Below are positions 10,396-22,315 of a stretch of DNA of 64,000 nucleotides, one piece after another. The number at the start of each line of letters is the position of its first letter. Positions within the stretch are counted from its first letter, which is position 1. The stretch covers positions 1 to 64,000 of the forward strand of contig CANBVJ010000012.1 of NCBI GenBank assembly GCA_947372865.1. The letters run 5' to 3'. The notes beneath the pieces were generated by a model. It saw only the letters and a program-made list of their open reading frames with translations. It was not told the DNA's origin and did no database searches. The DNA is from Comamonadaceae bacterium (GTDB lineage Bacteria; Pseudomonadota; Gammaproteobacteria; Burkholderiales; Burkholderiaceae_C). Made by a program: the position numbers and the translations under genes.

Positions 10396-11061
10396 ATGAA
10401 GCCGCCGCGCCTGGTGATGTTTGACCTGGACGGCACCCTGGTCGATACCGCCCCCGAGATCTGTGACGCCGTGAACGACACGCTGGGCCACTTTGCGCTG
10501 GCGCCGGTGGCGCTGCAGCAAGTCAAGGACTGGATTGGCCACGGCACGCGCGAGTTGCTGGTGCAGGCCCTGGCCTGCAGCCAGGGCCTGCCGGTGGCGG
10601 CGGTGCGCGCATCTGCTGCCCTGGCCGACATCGCCGCCGTGTTCAAGACCCACTACGCCCAGCGCTGCGGAACCCGCAGCCAGCCCTATGCCGACGTGCT
10701 GCCCACCCTGGAGCGCCTGCGCCAGCGCGGCGTGCACCTAGTGGTGGTCACCAACAAGGAAAGCGCATTTACCCCGGTCGTGCTTGACGCCCATGGCCTG
10801 ACGCGTTTTTTTGGCGCCGTCATTTGCGGCGACACTTTTGCCACCAAAAAGCCTGCGCCCGAAGGCGTGCTGGCCTGTCTGGCACAGTTTGGCGTGGCGC
10901 CGGGGGAGGCGCTGTTTGTGGGCGACTCCAGCATCGATGTGGCCACCGCCCGCAATGCCGGTGTGCCCGTGTGGGTCGTGCCCTATGGCTACAACATGGG
11001 CCAGCCGATTGCAGCCAGCGAGCCGGACCGCACCATTGCCACGATTGGGGCGATTGAATAG
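10396..11061 (+). CDS. gph: Phosphoglycolate phosphatase
   Basis: HAD motifs MFDLDGTLVDTAPEI, VVTNKES, FVGDSSIDVATARNAG. Confidence 0.85.
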   Translation: MKPPRLVMFDLDGTLVDTAPEICDAVNDTLGHFALAPVALQQVKDWIGHGTRELLVQALACSQGLPVAAVRASAALADIAAVFKTHYAQRCGTRSQPYADVLPTLERLRQRGVHLVVVTNKESAFTPVVLDAHGLTRFFGAVICGDTFATKKPAPEGVLACLAQFGVAPGEALFVGDSSIDVATARNAGVPVWVVPYGYNMGQPIAASEPDRTIATIGAIE

Positions 11062-11071
11062 CGCCCGTCGC

Positions 11072-12295
11072 CTACTTCACCAACTGGTTCATCTCAATGA
11101 TCGGCAGCAGCACCGCCAGCACGATCAGCATCACCACCAGGCCCATGGCCACGATCAGGAGCGGCTCGAGCAGCGTGGCCAGGCCCATGGCGCGGCGCTG
11201 CACTTCGGTGCTGAGCTGGGTGGCAGCGCGTTGCAGCATCAGTGGCAACTGGCCGGTCTGTTCGCCCAGGCGGGCAAACATTGCGAGCAGGGGCGGAAAG
11301 CGTTTCTTTTGCGCCAAGGCGGCGGCCAGCGGCGCGCCTTCGCGCACTGCTACCAGGGCGTCTTGCGCGTCTTGGCGCATGGCCTGGTTGCTCAGGGTGT
11401 CGGCGGCGGCTTGCAGGGCTTTGAGAATGGGCACGCCTGCACCGGAGAGCATGGCCAGCGTGCTGGCAAAACGCGCGGTATTGAAGCTGCGCGACAGTTT
11501 GCCCACCACCGGAATGCCCAGCCAGGCCGCGTCAAACCGGTAGCGCAGCGCAGGTGCGCGCAGCGCCAGGCGCAAGCCCACGCCGCCCGCCACGACGCTC
11601 AGCAGCAGCAGCCAGCCGTAGCTGCGCACCAGGCTGCTCACGCCCAGCATCAGCACCGTGAGCAGGGGCAGGGCGCGCTTGCTGCCGGCAAACACGCTGG
11701 CCACCTGCGGCACCACATAGGTCACCAAAAAAACCACAATGCACAGCGCTACCAGGCTGACGATGGCCGGGTAGAGCGCCGCGCCCAGCAGCTTGACGTT
11801 GAGCGCCTGCTGGTCTTCCAGGTCATTGGCCAGGTGCTCCAGCACCGCGCCCAGGCTGCCGCTTTGCTCGCCCGCGCCCACCACCGCCACAAAAATGCCT
11901 GAGAACTCGCCGGGGTGGCGCGCCAGTGCTTTGGCAAAGGTGCTGCCGCTGTTGACCTCAGAACGCAAATCGGCCACCAGATTGCGCTCGGCCTCGCGTT
12001 CAGCCTCGGTGCTGAGTGACGCCAGCGCCCGCTCTAGCGGCAGGCCTGAGGCCACCAGACTGGCCAACTGGCGCGTCCACACGCTCAGGGCGCTGGCGTT
12101 GAACACGCGGCGGCGAAACAGGCCTGCGCTGCCACTGGCCTCGCCTTGCGCACCCGAGGCCACCGGCTCGACCTTGAGCGGCACCAGCGCTTGCGCTCGC
12201 AACTGCGTGCGCGCGGCCTTGGCCGAATCGGCCTCGACCGTGCCCCGGCGCAACTGGCCGTCGGCCGTCAGGGCTTCAAAAGCGTAGGCGGGCAT
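11072..12295 (-). CDS. gspF: Type II secretion system inner membrane protein GspF
   Basis: MPAYAFEALTADGQLRRGTVEADS start; two GspF/PilC domains. Confidence 0.92.
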   Translation of the reverse strand: MPAYAFEALTADGQLRRGTVEADSAKAARTQLRAQALVPLKVEPVASGAQGEASGSAGLFRRRVFNASALSVWTRQLASLVASGLPLERALASLSTEAEREAERNLVADLRSEVNSGSTFAKALARHPGEFSGIFVAVVGAGEQSGSLGAVLEHLANDLEDQQALNVKLLGAALYPAIVSLVALCIVVFLVTYVVPQVASVFAGSKRALPLLTVLMLGVSSLVRSYGWLLLLSVVAGGVGLRLALRAPALRYRFDAAWLGIPVVGKLSRSFNTARFASTLAMLSGAGVPILKALQAAADTLSNQAMRQDAQDALVAVREGAPLAAALAQKKRFPPLLAMFARLGEQTGQLPLMLQRAATQLSTEVQRRAMGLATLLEPLLIVAMGLVVMLIVLAVLLPIIEMNQLVK

Positions 12296-12306
12296 GGACG
12301 CAGCCT

Positions 12307-13695
<1,389 letters not shown>

Positions 13696-13696
13696 G

Positions 13697-15787
13697 TCAG
13701 GGCGCGGCCTTCTTGGGCTGGGCCACTGGGGCGGCCGCAGGCAGGGTGGGCGCCTCGTTGATGGGCACTTTGGCGTCTGGCACGGGTTGGGCGTCTTGCA
13801 TGCCGGTGCGCATTTGCTCGTAGCGGTCCAGCGACAGGCGTTCGGTGGCAGCGCTATCGCGCACCACCACCGGGCGCAGAAACACCATCAGGTTGGTCTT
13901 TTTGCGGGTGCGAGCTTCGCTCTTGAACAGGTTGCCAAAAAACGGCACATCGCTCACGCCCGGCACCTTGTCGCCGTTGCCGGTAAATTCATCTTGCAGC
14001 AAGCCGCCCAGCACCACCACCGAGCCGTCGTCCACCAGCACGTTGGACTCAATCGTGCGCTTGTTGGTCGTCGGCCCGTTGGGCGCCGCCACGGTGGAGG
14101 CCTGCACGCTGGAGACTTCTTGAAAGATGGTCAGCTTGACGGTGCCGTTTTCACTGATTTGCGGCTTGACCTTCAGCGTCAAGCCCACGTCCTTGCGCTC
14201 AATGGTTTGAAACGGGTTAACCGAGCCAGTGCCCGAATTGGTGTTGGTGAACTGGCCGGTCACAAAAGGCACGTTCTGGCCAATCACGATTTTGGCCTCT
14301 TCGTTGTCCAGGGTGAGTAAATTGGGCGTGGACAAGACGTTGCCCGCGCCGCTGGACTCCAAAAACCGGGCCAAAAAGCCCAGCACATAGACGCCGTTGG
14401 TCTGGTTGGCCACGCCAACATTTAGGCCGCTGCCAGGCAGTACCGCGCCGCCGCCCGTGGCCAGGCTGAGGATGTTTTTGCCCGCCGCGCCAAAGTTGGT
14501 GCCCAACAGGCCAATGCTGCTGTCGCCGTTGCTGCCCAAGGCGCGCTGCCATTGCACGCCAAACTCGGCCGCGCGGTCGGCGCTCACTTCGGCAATCAGG
14601 CTTTCCACATAGACCTGCGCCCGGCGGGCGTCTAGGCGTTCAATCACTTCGCGCAACTGGCGGTACTGCGGGTCGGGCGCGGTGATGATGAGCGAGTTGG
14701 TAGACGTGTCGGCCTGTACCTGGCCGCCCGAGGTGACCGCCGGTGGGGCGGCAGCACCCGGCGCTGCACCGGCGCCCGCGCTCGGTGCGGGGTTGACGGC
14801 AGCGCTGCTGATCGCCGCGCGCAAGGTGGCCGCGAGCTTGGTGGCGTCGGCGTTTTTCAAATAGACCACGTGCAGATTGCCCAGGTCGCCATTGCTTTTG
14901 CTGGAAGGCTGGTCGAGCTTTTCCACCAGCGACTTGACCAGCGCCACGCGCGCCGGGTTGGCCGCGCGCACGATCAGCGTGTTGCTGCGCGACTCGGCAA
15001 TTACCGTGGTTTTGAAACCGGTGTCGGCCGCGCCCGCCGGTGCGCCGCCGCTGCTGCTGGCGTCGATGAGTTTGAGGATCAGCGGCGCCAGGTCCACGGC
15101 AATCGCGTTTTTGAGTTCAATCACCTCCACCTCGGTGGCGTTGGACACGTCCATGGCGGCAATGATGCGGCCGATGCGCCGCAGGTTGTCGGCGTAGTCG
15201 GTAATCACCAGGGAGTTGTTGCCTGGGTTGGCGTTGATGGTGTTGTTGGGGCTGATGAGCGGGCGCAGCACGGCCACCAGGTTGGTGGCCGATTCAAAAT
15301 TGAGCCGAAAGATCTGCGTCGTGATCTGGCCGCCGCTGGCGCCCTTGGGCGCGCTGTCGTTGGTTTCTACCGCGCTGCTTTGCAACTTGGCATCAGCCTC
15401 GGGCACGACCTTGAACAGGCCGGCCGATTCCACCATGGTAAAGCCCTGCAAGCGCAGGCTGGTCAAAAACTGCGCCATGGCCGCAGTGCGGTTCACCGGT
15501 TTTTCGGTCACCAGCGTCATGGTGCCTTTGACGCGCGGATCCACCACCACGTTCATGCCGTACAGCAGGCCGATGGTGCGCGCCACCGACTCGATCTCAG
15601 CGTTGCTGAAGTTCAGCGTGATGGGCTCGCCCGGCTTGGGCGCGCTTGCCACAGAGGCGGCCGGCGCGTTTTGTGCCAGTGCCACCGGGCAGAGCCAAGT
15701 GGCCGTACCTGCCAGTACGGTGGCCGCAAACAGGTGGCGCAGGCGCGCCTGGCCGTGAATCGTGGGGGAAATGCGCGTTGGTGTCAT
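13697..15787 (-). CDS. gspD: Type II secretion system secretin GspD
   Basis: N-terminal repeats and secretin domain ([29 protein letters not shown]). Confidence 0.94.
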   Translation of the reverse strand: MTPTRISPTIHGQARLRHLFAATVLAGTATWLCPVALAQNAPAASVASAPKPGEPITLNFSNAEIESVARTIGLLYGMNVVVDPRVKGTMTLVTEKPVNRTAAMAQFLTSLRLQGFTMVESAGLFKVVPEADAKLQSSAVETNDSAPKGASGGQITTQIFRLNFESATNLVAVLRPLISPNNTINANPGNNSLVITDYADNLRRIGRIIAAMDVSNATEVEVIELKNAIAVDLAPLILKLIDASSSGGAPAGAADTGFKTTVIAESRSNTLIVRAANPARVALVKSLVEKLDQPSSKSNGDLGNLHVVYLKNADATKLAATLRAAISSAAVNPAPSAGAGAAPGAAAPPAVTSGGQVQADTSTNSLIITAPDPQYRQLREVIERLDARRAQVYVESLIAEVSADRAAEFGVQWQRALGSNGDSSIGLLGTNFGAAGKNILSLATGGGAVLPGSGLNVGVANQTNGVYVLGFLARFLESSGAGNVLSTPNLLTLDNEEAKIVIGQNVPFVTGQFTNTNSGTGSVNPFQTIERKDVGLTLKVKPQISENGTVKLTIFQEVSSVQASTVAAPNGPTTNKRTIESNVLVDDGSVVVLGGLLQDEFTGNGDKVPGVSDVPFFGNLFKSEARTRKKTNLMVFLRPVVVRDSAATERLSLDRYEQMRTGMQDAQPVPDAKVPINEAPTLPAAAPVAQPKKAAP

Positions 15788-15793
15788 AGAGGT

Positions 15794-16579
15794 TCAACCC
15801 ACTTTGATGATGGAGCGCGCGCCCTCGCGCCGTCCGATGATGTTCAAGAGATTGGACAGCGCGTCCTGGCGCTCGGGCGCGGCGCTGGCCTCGCCTTCAA
15901 AGCGCAGCCGCCCGTCCGTCCACTGGCCGCTGCCAGTCAATTGCAGGCTGCCCTGCGTGGTGCTTAAGCGCAGGCGCGGCGTGTCGCCGCCATCCACCAC
16001 AAAGCGGTAGCTGCCCATGGGCCGCAGGGTGGACAGGCGTGAAGCCATGTCCATCGCATCCACCTGCAACTGGCCTTGCAACGCCAGCCGACCATGAGTC
16101 CATTGCACGCCAAAGCCCTGGCTGGACACGGCCAACTGGCCCTCGGCGCGAATGGTGTTCCAGGGCGTGCCCAGGCCGGTGAGCAGCAGCGCGGGCCACT
16201 GCGAGCGCTGGTCTTGCATGCGCAGGTGCACGCCGCCCCAGCGTAGCGTGAGTTGCAACACCAGGGGCGACTGCATGCAGCAATCGGCAAAAACGGACGC
16301 GCGCAAGTGGCCCCAACCGGCTTGCAAGCGCCATACCAGACGCCCGGGCAGGGTGCTGATGTCGCTGCTGCCGGGCCCGCCGGTCAGGGTGAGCTGGCTT
16401 GAGCCATTCCATACCGTGCCGCGCGCGTCTTGCAGCAGCACTTGCCCGCGGCTGGCTGCTGCCAGGGGCGTGACCAGCCAGCGTGCGGGGGCAAAGGCCA
16501 GCAGCGCCAGCAGCAAACCCAGCGTGGCGCCCAGCAGCGCCCACAGCCAGGGGGTACGAGACGAGGGGGCTTGGGCCAT
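15794..16579 (-). CDS. gspN: Type II secretion system protein GspN
   Basis: Start MAQAPSSRTPWLWALLGATLGLLLALLAF; position in the gsp cluster; the longer ORF to 17365 overlaps gspM and gspL and is rejected. Confidence 0.85.
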   Translation of the reverse strand: MAQAPSSRTPWLWALLGATLGLLLALLAFAPARWLVTPLAAASRGQVLLQDARGTVWNGSSQLTLTGGPGSSDISTLPGRLVWRLQAGWGHLRASVFADCCMQSPLVLQLTLRWGGVHLRMQDQRSQWPALLLTGLGTPWNTIRAEGQLAVSSQGFGVQWTHGRLALQGQLQVDAMDMASRLSTLRPMGSYRFVVDGGDTPRLRLSTTQGSLQLTGSGQWTDGRLRFEGEASAAPERQDALSNLLNIIGRREGARSIIKVG

Positions 16580-16593
16580 GGTGTGCAAGCGGC

Positions 16594-17115
16594 TCAGGGC
16601 GTCTCGCGGCTGGCGACTTGCAACACGATGCGGCCTTTCCAGAGCCCATGGCTTTGCGTCAGGTGCAGCTCTAGCGGGCGGGCGCGGGCATTCAGGCGGG
16701 CCTGGGTCAGCCACTGCGCTAGGGCGTCGGCGCTGCTGCCTTCGAGGGTGACGGTAGCGCGGTCGCCGGTAAGCGACATGCGCGCAGCAGCGCCCAGCGT
16801 GGGCAGGGCGGCTTCGAGCAGGCTTTTGGCGTCTTGGGTTTGCGCCGCAGGCTGGGCTTGCAGCAATTGCGCCTGGGCTTGGAGCTGCAACATGTCTTGC
16901 AACTGCGCGCGCAACTGCGGGCTTTGGGTTTGTGCGCTGCGCAGCGCGCGCAAGGCGGGATTCAGCGCCACAAACCACACCAAAGCCAGCGCCAGCAGGG
17001 CCAGTGCGCCGCGCACCAGGCGCTGCTCGCGCGGGCTGCTTTGCGTCCAGCGCAGTTGCAGGGGTGCACCCACGGTTTTGAGGTGGGCGCGCAGCGTTTC
17101 GGCCACGGCGCTCAT
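16594..17115 (-). CDS. gspM: Type II secretion system protein GspM
   Basis: Single TM, position between gspL and gspN. Confidence 0.85.
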   Translation of the reverse strand: MSAVAETLRAHLKTVGAPLQLRWTQSSPREQRLVRGALALLALALVWFVALNPALRALRSAQTQSPQLRAQLQDMLQLQAQAQLLQAQPAAQTQDAKSLLEAALPTLGAAARMSLTGDRATVTLEGSSADALAQWLTQARLNARARPLELHLTQSHGLWKGRIVLQVASRETP

Positions 17116-18353
17116 AGCCCGGCCTTGAGCAGCAGGTCGGCACCTGCGGGGCGCAGGCTGTAGCCCTGGGCCTGGAGTGAGAGCGTGGCCTCGGCCAGCG
17201 CAGGCGGCGCCAGGGCCAGGCCGCGCAGACGCAGCTCGCCATTGGCAAAGTCCAGCGCGCTGGGCGCAGGGGCGTTGGGCGCGGCGTGCGCCCAGGCGCC
17301 CAGCAGCGTTTCAAAGTCGCGCGGGCCCAGCGCGCCGGTGTTTTGCTGCAGGGCGGCCACCGCACGCTGCATTTGCACCGGTGCGTCCACCACCACCTGC
17401 GTGGCTGGAAAGGTGCGGGTCAGTACCGCGTCAATCGCCTTGCGTTGCGCCTGCAGCGCGGCGCGTTCGGCCCCGGCGCGCACATTGAGGCCCAACAGGT
17501 TGACGGCGATCAGCGCCAGCAGGCTCCAGCGGGCGGCGCGCCAGCGGGGCGCTTGCAGCAGCGCGCGCGCAGCGTTGCCCAGGCGTTTGAGGCTGCGGCT
17601 GCGCTGGTTGTTGAGCAGCTCGAATTGGGCCAGGTCCCAGTCGCTTTGGCAGGCGGCCAGGGCGCGTTCGGCGCGGCTTTGCAAGGTCACGCTGCGCCCA
17701 AAGAGTTGCTCGGCCAGTGCGGCCACGGCAGGTTCGGCGTACAGCGCGGCGTCTGCGGGCCAGCCCAGCCGGGCGACCGTGCTGGCTTGCAGCGGCCATG
17801 GTGTCACCCCACTGGCATTGGCGTGCAACAGCAGGGGCTGGCCGGCGTTGTCGATGGCGTACAGGCTGTCGGCGCCTGCGGCGCTCTGGTTTACATCCGC
17901 CGGGGCGCTGGGCTCCAGCTCGGGCACGATGCGCGCTACCGTGATGCCGGCCGCCTCCAGTGCCTGCAAGCTGCTGCGCAACCAGGCTTTGTCGCACACG
18001 GCCACCCAGGTGGTGGCGTCTTTGGTGCCCCCCGGGGCCAGCGCAAAGTGCAGCGCCGCCGGGTCGTCGAGCAACTGGTCTTCCAGCAGGCCTTCGAGCA
18101 CGGCACGCAGGCGCGTGGCGCTGCTGGCCGCGCCTTTGGGCAGTTGGACTGGGTGCCAGGAAAGCTGGGCGGCGCCGAGCAGCAGCACCGTGTCGGTCAC
18201 CCGGTTTGCCCCGCCGGCTCCGGCGCCGGGCAGCAGGGCCAGCGGCGCACTGGATGCCGCTGCCACGTTCACGCCGTCGGGGGTGAGGACGTAGTCCAGC
18301 GCCGTGCCTGTTTGCAGACCGGTGCGCGGGAGGGTGAGGATCAGGGTGGCCAT
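17112..18353 (-). CDS. gspL: Type II secretion system protein GspL
   Basis: 413 aa, cytoplasmic actin-like domain plus one TM, synteny. Confidence 0.88.
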   Translation of the reverse strand: MATLILTLPRTGLQTGTALDYVLTPDGVNVAAASSAPLALLPGAGAGGANRVTDTVLLLGAAQLSWHPVQLPKGAASSATRLRAVLEGLLEDQLLDDPAALHFALAPGGTKDATTWVAVCDKAWLRSSLQALEAAGITVARIVPELEPSAPADVNQSAAGADSLYAIDNAGQPLLLHANASGVTPWPLQASTVARLGWPADAALYAEPAVAALAEQLFGRSVTLQSRAERALAACQSDWDLAQFELLNNQRSRSLKRLGNAARALLQAPRWRAARWSLLALIAVNLLGLNVRAGAERAALQAQRKAIDAVLTRTFPATQVVVDAPVQMQRAVAALQQNTGALGPRDFETLLGAWAHAAPNAPAPSALDFANGELRLRGLALAPPALAEATLSLQAQGYSLRPAGADLLLKAGL

Positions 18354-18356
18354 GGT

Positions 18357-19388
18357 TCAAAAATCAGCGGTCATTGTAGGTGCCGGGGTGGTCTGCACCG
18401 GGCCAATGGCCGGGTTGAGCGGGCGTTTGCGCCACAGGGTTTTGACGTTCATCACATCGCGTTGCACTACCGAATATTCCTGCACCAGATTGCCGTCGAT
18501 TTGCAGCGTGCCGTTCAGGGAAAAAAAGCGGGTGCTGGTGCCCACCCGTTGAGCGTCGAGCAGGAGCTGCGGCAGCTTGGCGGCTTTTTTCACGTCGTCC
18601 AGGCTTTCCCAGGGGCTCAGGCGGCGGGCGTCGAGCAGGCGCTGGGCGTCGGCCTGGGCCACGCCGTCCAGGCAGGCCATCAGCACCACGCCTGAGGCGG
18701 TATTCAGATTGACCGGCGTGCGCTCAGGCAGCACGGTGATGTGCGGGAGCAACTGGGCCAGTGTGATGGGGTCCAGCCCGAGCCAGGCCAGTTGGTCGGG
18801 CTCTTGCGGCCACAGCGGGCCGTCGGCACGCGCATTCGTGCCCCGGTCGGTTCCGGTGGATGCGGCGCTGGCCCGCTGGGCGCGCAGCAACTGCGCCACC
18901 AGGCGGTCGAGTTGGGCGCGCGGCAATCCCAGTTGCGTGAACAGGCGCTCAAACATGCGCAGCGTGGGCGGGTGCACTTTGCCGTCTTGCAGCAAGTTAG
19001 TCAGGTTCAGCCGCGCCTGCAGGTCGCTGATCCGACCGGACAAAAAGGCGTTGGTACTGGCATCGGCGGCCAGGGTGTCGCTGCGGTCGGCGGCCAAAAA
19101 GGTGGACAGGCGCGCTTGTTCGAGCGGCATGGCCCAGGGTTCGGCCAGGTGGTCGGCGCCGCCCTTGCGGGCGTCCTCGGCCAGGATCAGCCGCGCCCAG
19201 TCCAGCGCGCCCGTCAGCACCCAGGACGACTGCGCGCGGGTGCGCTCGGCGCTTTCCACCTCGACCGCGCGCCACTGCTGCCACAGCGCCGCCGAGGCCA
19301 GCGTGGCCACCAGCACCACCGTGAGCATGGCCATGAGGATGGCCGCACCACGCTGGCGCGTGCGCTTGGTGCTTGCGCCATAGGTCAT
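18357..19388 (-). CDS. gspK: Type II secretion system minor pseudopilin GspK
   Basis: RQRGAAILMAMLTVVLVATLAS prepilin N-terminus, size, synteny. Confidence 0.9.
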   Translation of the reverse strand: MTYGASTKRTRQRGAAILMAMLTVVLVATLASAALWQQWRAVEVESAERTRAQSSWVLTGALDWARLILAEDARKGGADHLAEPWAMPLEQARLSTFLAADRSDTLAADASTNAFLSGRISDLQARLNLTNLLQDGKVHPPTLRMFERLFTQLGLPRAQLDRLVAQLLRAQRASAASTGTDRGTNARADGPLWPQEPDQLAWLGLDPITLAQLLPHITVLPERTPVNLNTASGVVLMACLDGVAQADAQRLLDARRLSPWESLDDVKKAAKLPQLLLDAQRVGTSTRFFSLNGTLQIDGNLVQEYSVVQRDVMNVKTLWRKRPLNPAIGPVQTTPAPTMTADF

Positions 19389-20155
19389 TGCGCGCCTCCC
19401 AAACCGGGGCGGGCCCAGTCGCGTGTCAACACGCCAGAGATGGCCTGGCCTGGCGGCAGCGTCAGCAGCAGGCGCACGCCGTCTGGCATGGCGCCAGCCA
19501 CTGCACTGCGCGTGGGGTCGCCCAGCCCTGCGCCCGCAGGCAGGCTGGGCACCGGCGCACCGGATGCGGCTGCCGCCGGGGCCGCAGCTTCAGCAGGCGC
19601 GCTGCCATCGGCCGACGACAAGGGATTGGTCCAGGCGCCGCCGCGGTAGAAAAAAATCTGCCAGCCCGCCAACGGCGTGACGCGCACCTCGAAGCGGCGG
19701 TCCTCGTCGCTGGGGTTTTGGCCCCAGCGCGCTGCTTGGCTCCAGGCGGCTTGCAGTTCGGCGCGGGTGGTCAGCGCGGGCGACTGCCAGCGCAGCCACT
19801 GCGCGCTACCGCCCACCAGCCGCTGCGACCAGGCCACCACGTGCAGGCCCTCGCGGGTGGATTGGCTGCCCCGGCGCAGCAGGCGCAGGGCCCGGCCGTC
19901 CCAGTCAATGCTAGGGGTGTTGGGCTGCTGCGCCAGCGCGTCCAGGTCGGTGCCCCATTGCGCCAGAGCGGTTTGCAGGGTGAGCACGTCGTCTGAATGC
20001 TGGGCCAGGCGCTTTTGCGCACCCACCATGCCGTCCAGGCCACGCCAGGACATGGCCGCCATCAGCGCCATCAGCGCCAGCGCCACCAGCAGCTCGATCA
20101 GGGTAAAGCCGCGCTGGCATTTGCGGCCCATGTATATGGTGCGCGGCGCGGCCAT
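19385..20155 (-). CDS. gspJ: Type II secretion system minor pseudopilin GspJ
   Basis: KCQRGFTLIELLVALALMALMAAMSWRGLDGM; start at 20155 overlaps the gspI stop. Confidence 0.9.
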   Translation of the reverse strand: MAAPRTIYMGRKCQRGFTLIELLVALALMALMAAMSWRGLDGMVGAQKRLAQHSDDVLTLQTALAQWGTDLDALAQQPNTPSIDWDGRALRLLRRGSQSTREGLHVVAWSQRLVGGSAQWLRWQSPALTTRAELQAAWSQAARWGQNPSDEDRRFEVRVTPLAGWQIFFYRGGAWTNPLSSADGSAPAEAAAPAAAASGAPVPSLPAGAGLGDPTRSAVAGAMPDGVRLLLTLPPGQAISGVLTRDWARPGLGGAQ

Positions 20156-20538
20156 CAGTTGCGTCCCACGATGGTGGACAGGCGCAGCACCGGCTCGGTG
20201 GCATTGCGCACCTGGGCGTCTACCCGCACAAAGTTGGGGTTGGGCGTAGGCTGCACATTGAGCAGCAGGGTGAAGGTTTGGCCGCCCTGCACGCATTCGC
20301 GGCTGCTTTCGCCCACGCCGGGTATCTGGCGGCCCAGGCGGATTTGGTGGAGTGCGTTTTCGGCGCAGAGTTGGCCCAGCAGCACATCGCTTTGGCGCTG
20401 GACGTGCAGCGTCAGGGCTCCGGTGGCTTTGAGGCCTGCCAGCAAGGCCACGCCCACGATGGTGAGCGCTACCAGCACTTCTACCAAGGTAAAGCCGCGC
20501 CCAGGGGCGCGGGCGGGGTGGCGCCGGGCTGGTGTCAT
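20155..20538 (-). CDS. gspI: Type II secretion system minor pseudopilin GspI
   Basis: GRGFTLVEVLVALTIVGVALLAGLKATGAL. Confidence 0.9.
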   Translation of the reverse strand: MTPARRHPARAPGRGFTLVEVLVALTIVGVALLAGLKATGALTLHVQRQSDVLLGQLCAENALHQIRLGRQIPGVGESSRECVQGGQTFTLLLNVQPTPNPNFVRVDAQVRNATEPVLRLSTIVGRN

Positions 20539-21134
20539 GGCATCGCACCTGGCGTTGTTCCCAGCGCCGTGCCTACGGGCACCAGGGCAAAGGGGCGCAG
20601 GCCGTCGGTGGCGAGTTGCAGGCGGATTTCGGGCTTGCTGCGCGCGACCAGAACCACGGCCTGGGCGTCCAATATCGGCTCGGGCCCCAGGCTCAGGCGG
20701 TCCGTGCTGGCATGGGGCGCGCCGGGCGCCGGGTTGTGCTGTAGCAGGGCGCCTACAGTGGTATCGGCGCTCAGCCAGGGTTGGGGCGGCAGGGGCGGGT
20801 TCAGGCCGTCGAGCACAAAACCGCCGGGCACAGCGCGCCAAACCACCGGCGTGCCCTGCATGCGCGACTGGGCGCGGCCCGATTCCAGCACGGCGGCCAG
20901 GCGCTGGGCGTCGCGTTCCAGGTCAGAGGCGCTGCTGTCGCGTAGGGTGAGCACCACGCCGGCCGAGGCAATGGCCACAATGGCCATCACTACCAGAAGC
21001 TCCAGCAGGGTAAAGCCGCGCTGGCCTCGGGGGTCGCGCAAGGCCGCCGGGCGGTGCGGCGTTCCAGAGGCGACGCTGCTAAGCCAGGCGTGCAGGCGGC
21101 TGGGCTTAGGGCTGCCAGCTGCCAATGTCGGCAT
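20535..21134 (-). CDS. gspH: Type II secretion system minor pseudopilin GspH
   Basis: RGQRGFTLLELLVVMAIVAIASAGVVLTLRD; exact start uncertain (21134 or 21185). Confidence 0.85.
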   Translation of the reverse strand: MPTLAAGSPKPSRLHAWLSSVASGTPHRPAALRDPRGQRGFTLLELLVVMAIVAIASAGVVLTLRDSSASDLERDAQRLAAVLESGRAQSRMQGTPVVWRAVPGGFVLDGLNPPLPPQPWLSADTTVGALLQHNPAPGAPHASTDRLSLGPEPILDAQAVVLVARSKPEIRLQLATDGLRPFALVPVGTALGTTPGAMP

Positions 21135-21570
21135 TTTTGCCCTCGCCGCCTGACTGGCCGTCGGCGCCGAAGGACATGACGTCAATCTCGCCTTTGACCC
21201 CGGGGTTCAGGTAGACATAGGGCTTGCCCCAGGGGTCGTTGGGCAGCTGGTCGAGGTTTTTCTTCCAGTTGGGCGGCACCGGCTCGGTGGTGGGCTTGCT
21301 CACCAGCGCGGGCAAGCCTTGCTCGGCGCTGGGGTAGCGGCCGTTGTCGAGCTTGTAGAGCTTGAGCGCCTGCATCAGGTTGCTGACATCCGTCTTGGCG
21401 GCGGTGGCCTTGGCGTCGTCGGCCCGGTCCAGCACATTGGGCACGATGAGCGCGGCCAGCACGCCGATGATGAGCAGCACGACCATCAGCTCGATGAGGG
21501 TGAAGCCTGTCTGCAGGCGCGTCATGGCACGCTTGGCAAGCGCAGTGGGCTGAAAAATGGGTGGATTCAT
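21106..21570 (-). CDS. gspG: Type II secretion system major pseudopilin GspG
   Basis: QTGFTLIELMVVLLIIGVLAALIVPNVLDRADDAK and LDNGRYPSAEQGLPAL. Confidence 0.95.
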   Translation of the reverse strand: MNPPIFQPTALAKRAMTRLQTGFTLIELMVVLLIIGVLAALIVPNVLDRADDAKATAAKTDVSNLMQALKLYKLDNGRYPSAEQGLPALVSKPTTEPVPPNWKKNLDQLPNDPWGKPYVYLNPGVKGEIDVMSFGADGQSGGEGKNADIGSWQP

Positions 21571-21711
21571 GGGCTGAGCTGCCTCTAAGGGCCGCCATTT
21601 TGAGGTCAGCGTTCAGTTTAGCCAGAAATCAAGGCCTAGCCCTTGTGTTTGGTCATGGCGGCTGCAAGCAAACGCCCCTGAGGTGCGGGCAAGTTCCCCG
21701 ATAATGCCTGC

Positions 21712-22161
21712 ATGCCTATCGCTTCCTCCCGCCCCTGGGCGCTTTACTTGATGACGTTTGTGACGGCGCTGCTGGCCGCCGCGAGCGCGGTGTATTGGGT
21801 GCTGGGCGTGGCTGGCGTGGCGGGGCAGCGAACACCAGTCACCTCTACCCCGATCGAACCCGCTGCGCCGGATGCCAAAGACCTGGCGCGCGCTTTGGGC
21901 GGCGCTCTTGCGCCGCAAGCCAAACCGGCTGAAGCCATCAGCACCCAATACCAGTTACTCGGCGTTGTGGCCGGCCCGGTGGGCAAGGGGTATGCCTTGT
22001 TGGCTGTGGATGGTGCGCCGCCCAAGACCTACGCCGTGGGCGCTGCGCTGGGCGACGGCCAGGTGCTGCAGTCGGTGTCCGCGCGCGGCGCCAAGATTGG
22101 CAGCACCTTGCAGGGCGACGCGGCGGTCGAGCTCGCTTTGCCCAAACTGCCGGGCGTGTAG
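21712..22161 (+). CDS. gspC: Type II secretion system protein GspC (short, no PDZ), divergent from gspG
   Basis: N-terminal TM plus HR-like domain (YQLLGVVAG..GYALLAVDGAPPKTYAVGAAL); divergent to gspG. Confidence 0.78.
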   Translation: MPIASSRPWALYLMTFVTALLAAASAVYWVLGVAGVAGQRTPVTSTPIEPAAPDAKDLARALGGALAPQAKPAEAISTQYQLLGVVAGPVGKGYALLAVDGAPPKTYAVGAALGDGQVLQSVSARGAKIGSTLQGDAAVELALPKLPGV

Positions 22162-22315
22162 GTCAGCGTTTCAGTGCACGCCAGCCTGGGCATCCAAGTG
22201 GGCGCCGCCGTTTGCTCGCCACCAGGGGGCTGCGGGTTTTCACCCCCTGAGAAGCGCACTGGAATTCATGTAAGCTTGACGACAGTTATTGTCCCACCTC
22301 CCCAGGAGCGAATCC

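Noticed and set aside
16580-17365. N-terminal extension of the gspN ORF to 17365
   Set aside because: Overlaps gspM and gspL completely and is Arg/Pro-rich; the real start is at 16579.
19385-20548. Long 387-aa version of GspJ
   Set aside because: The prepilin motif begins only near 20155; the upstream part overlaps gspI in another frame.
22223-22249. CAGGGGG/CCCCCTG inverted repeat after gspC as a Rho-independent terminator
   Set aside because: 13-nt loop and no following T-tract; not supported as a terminator.
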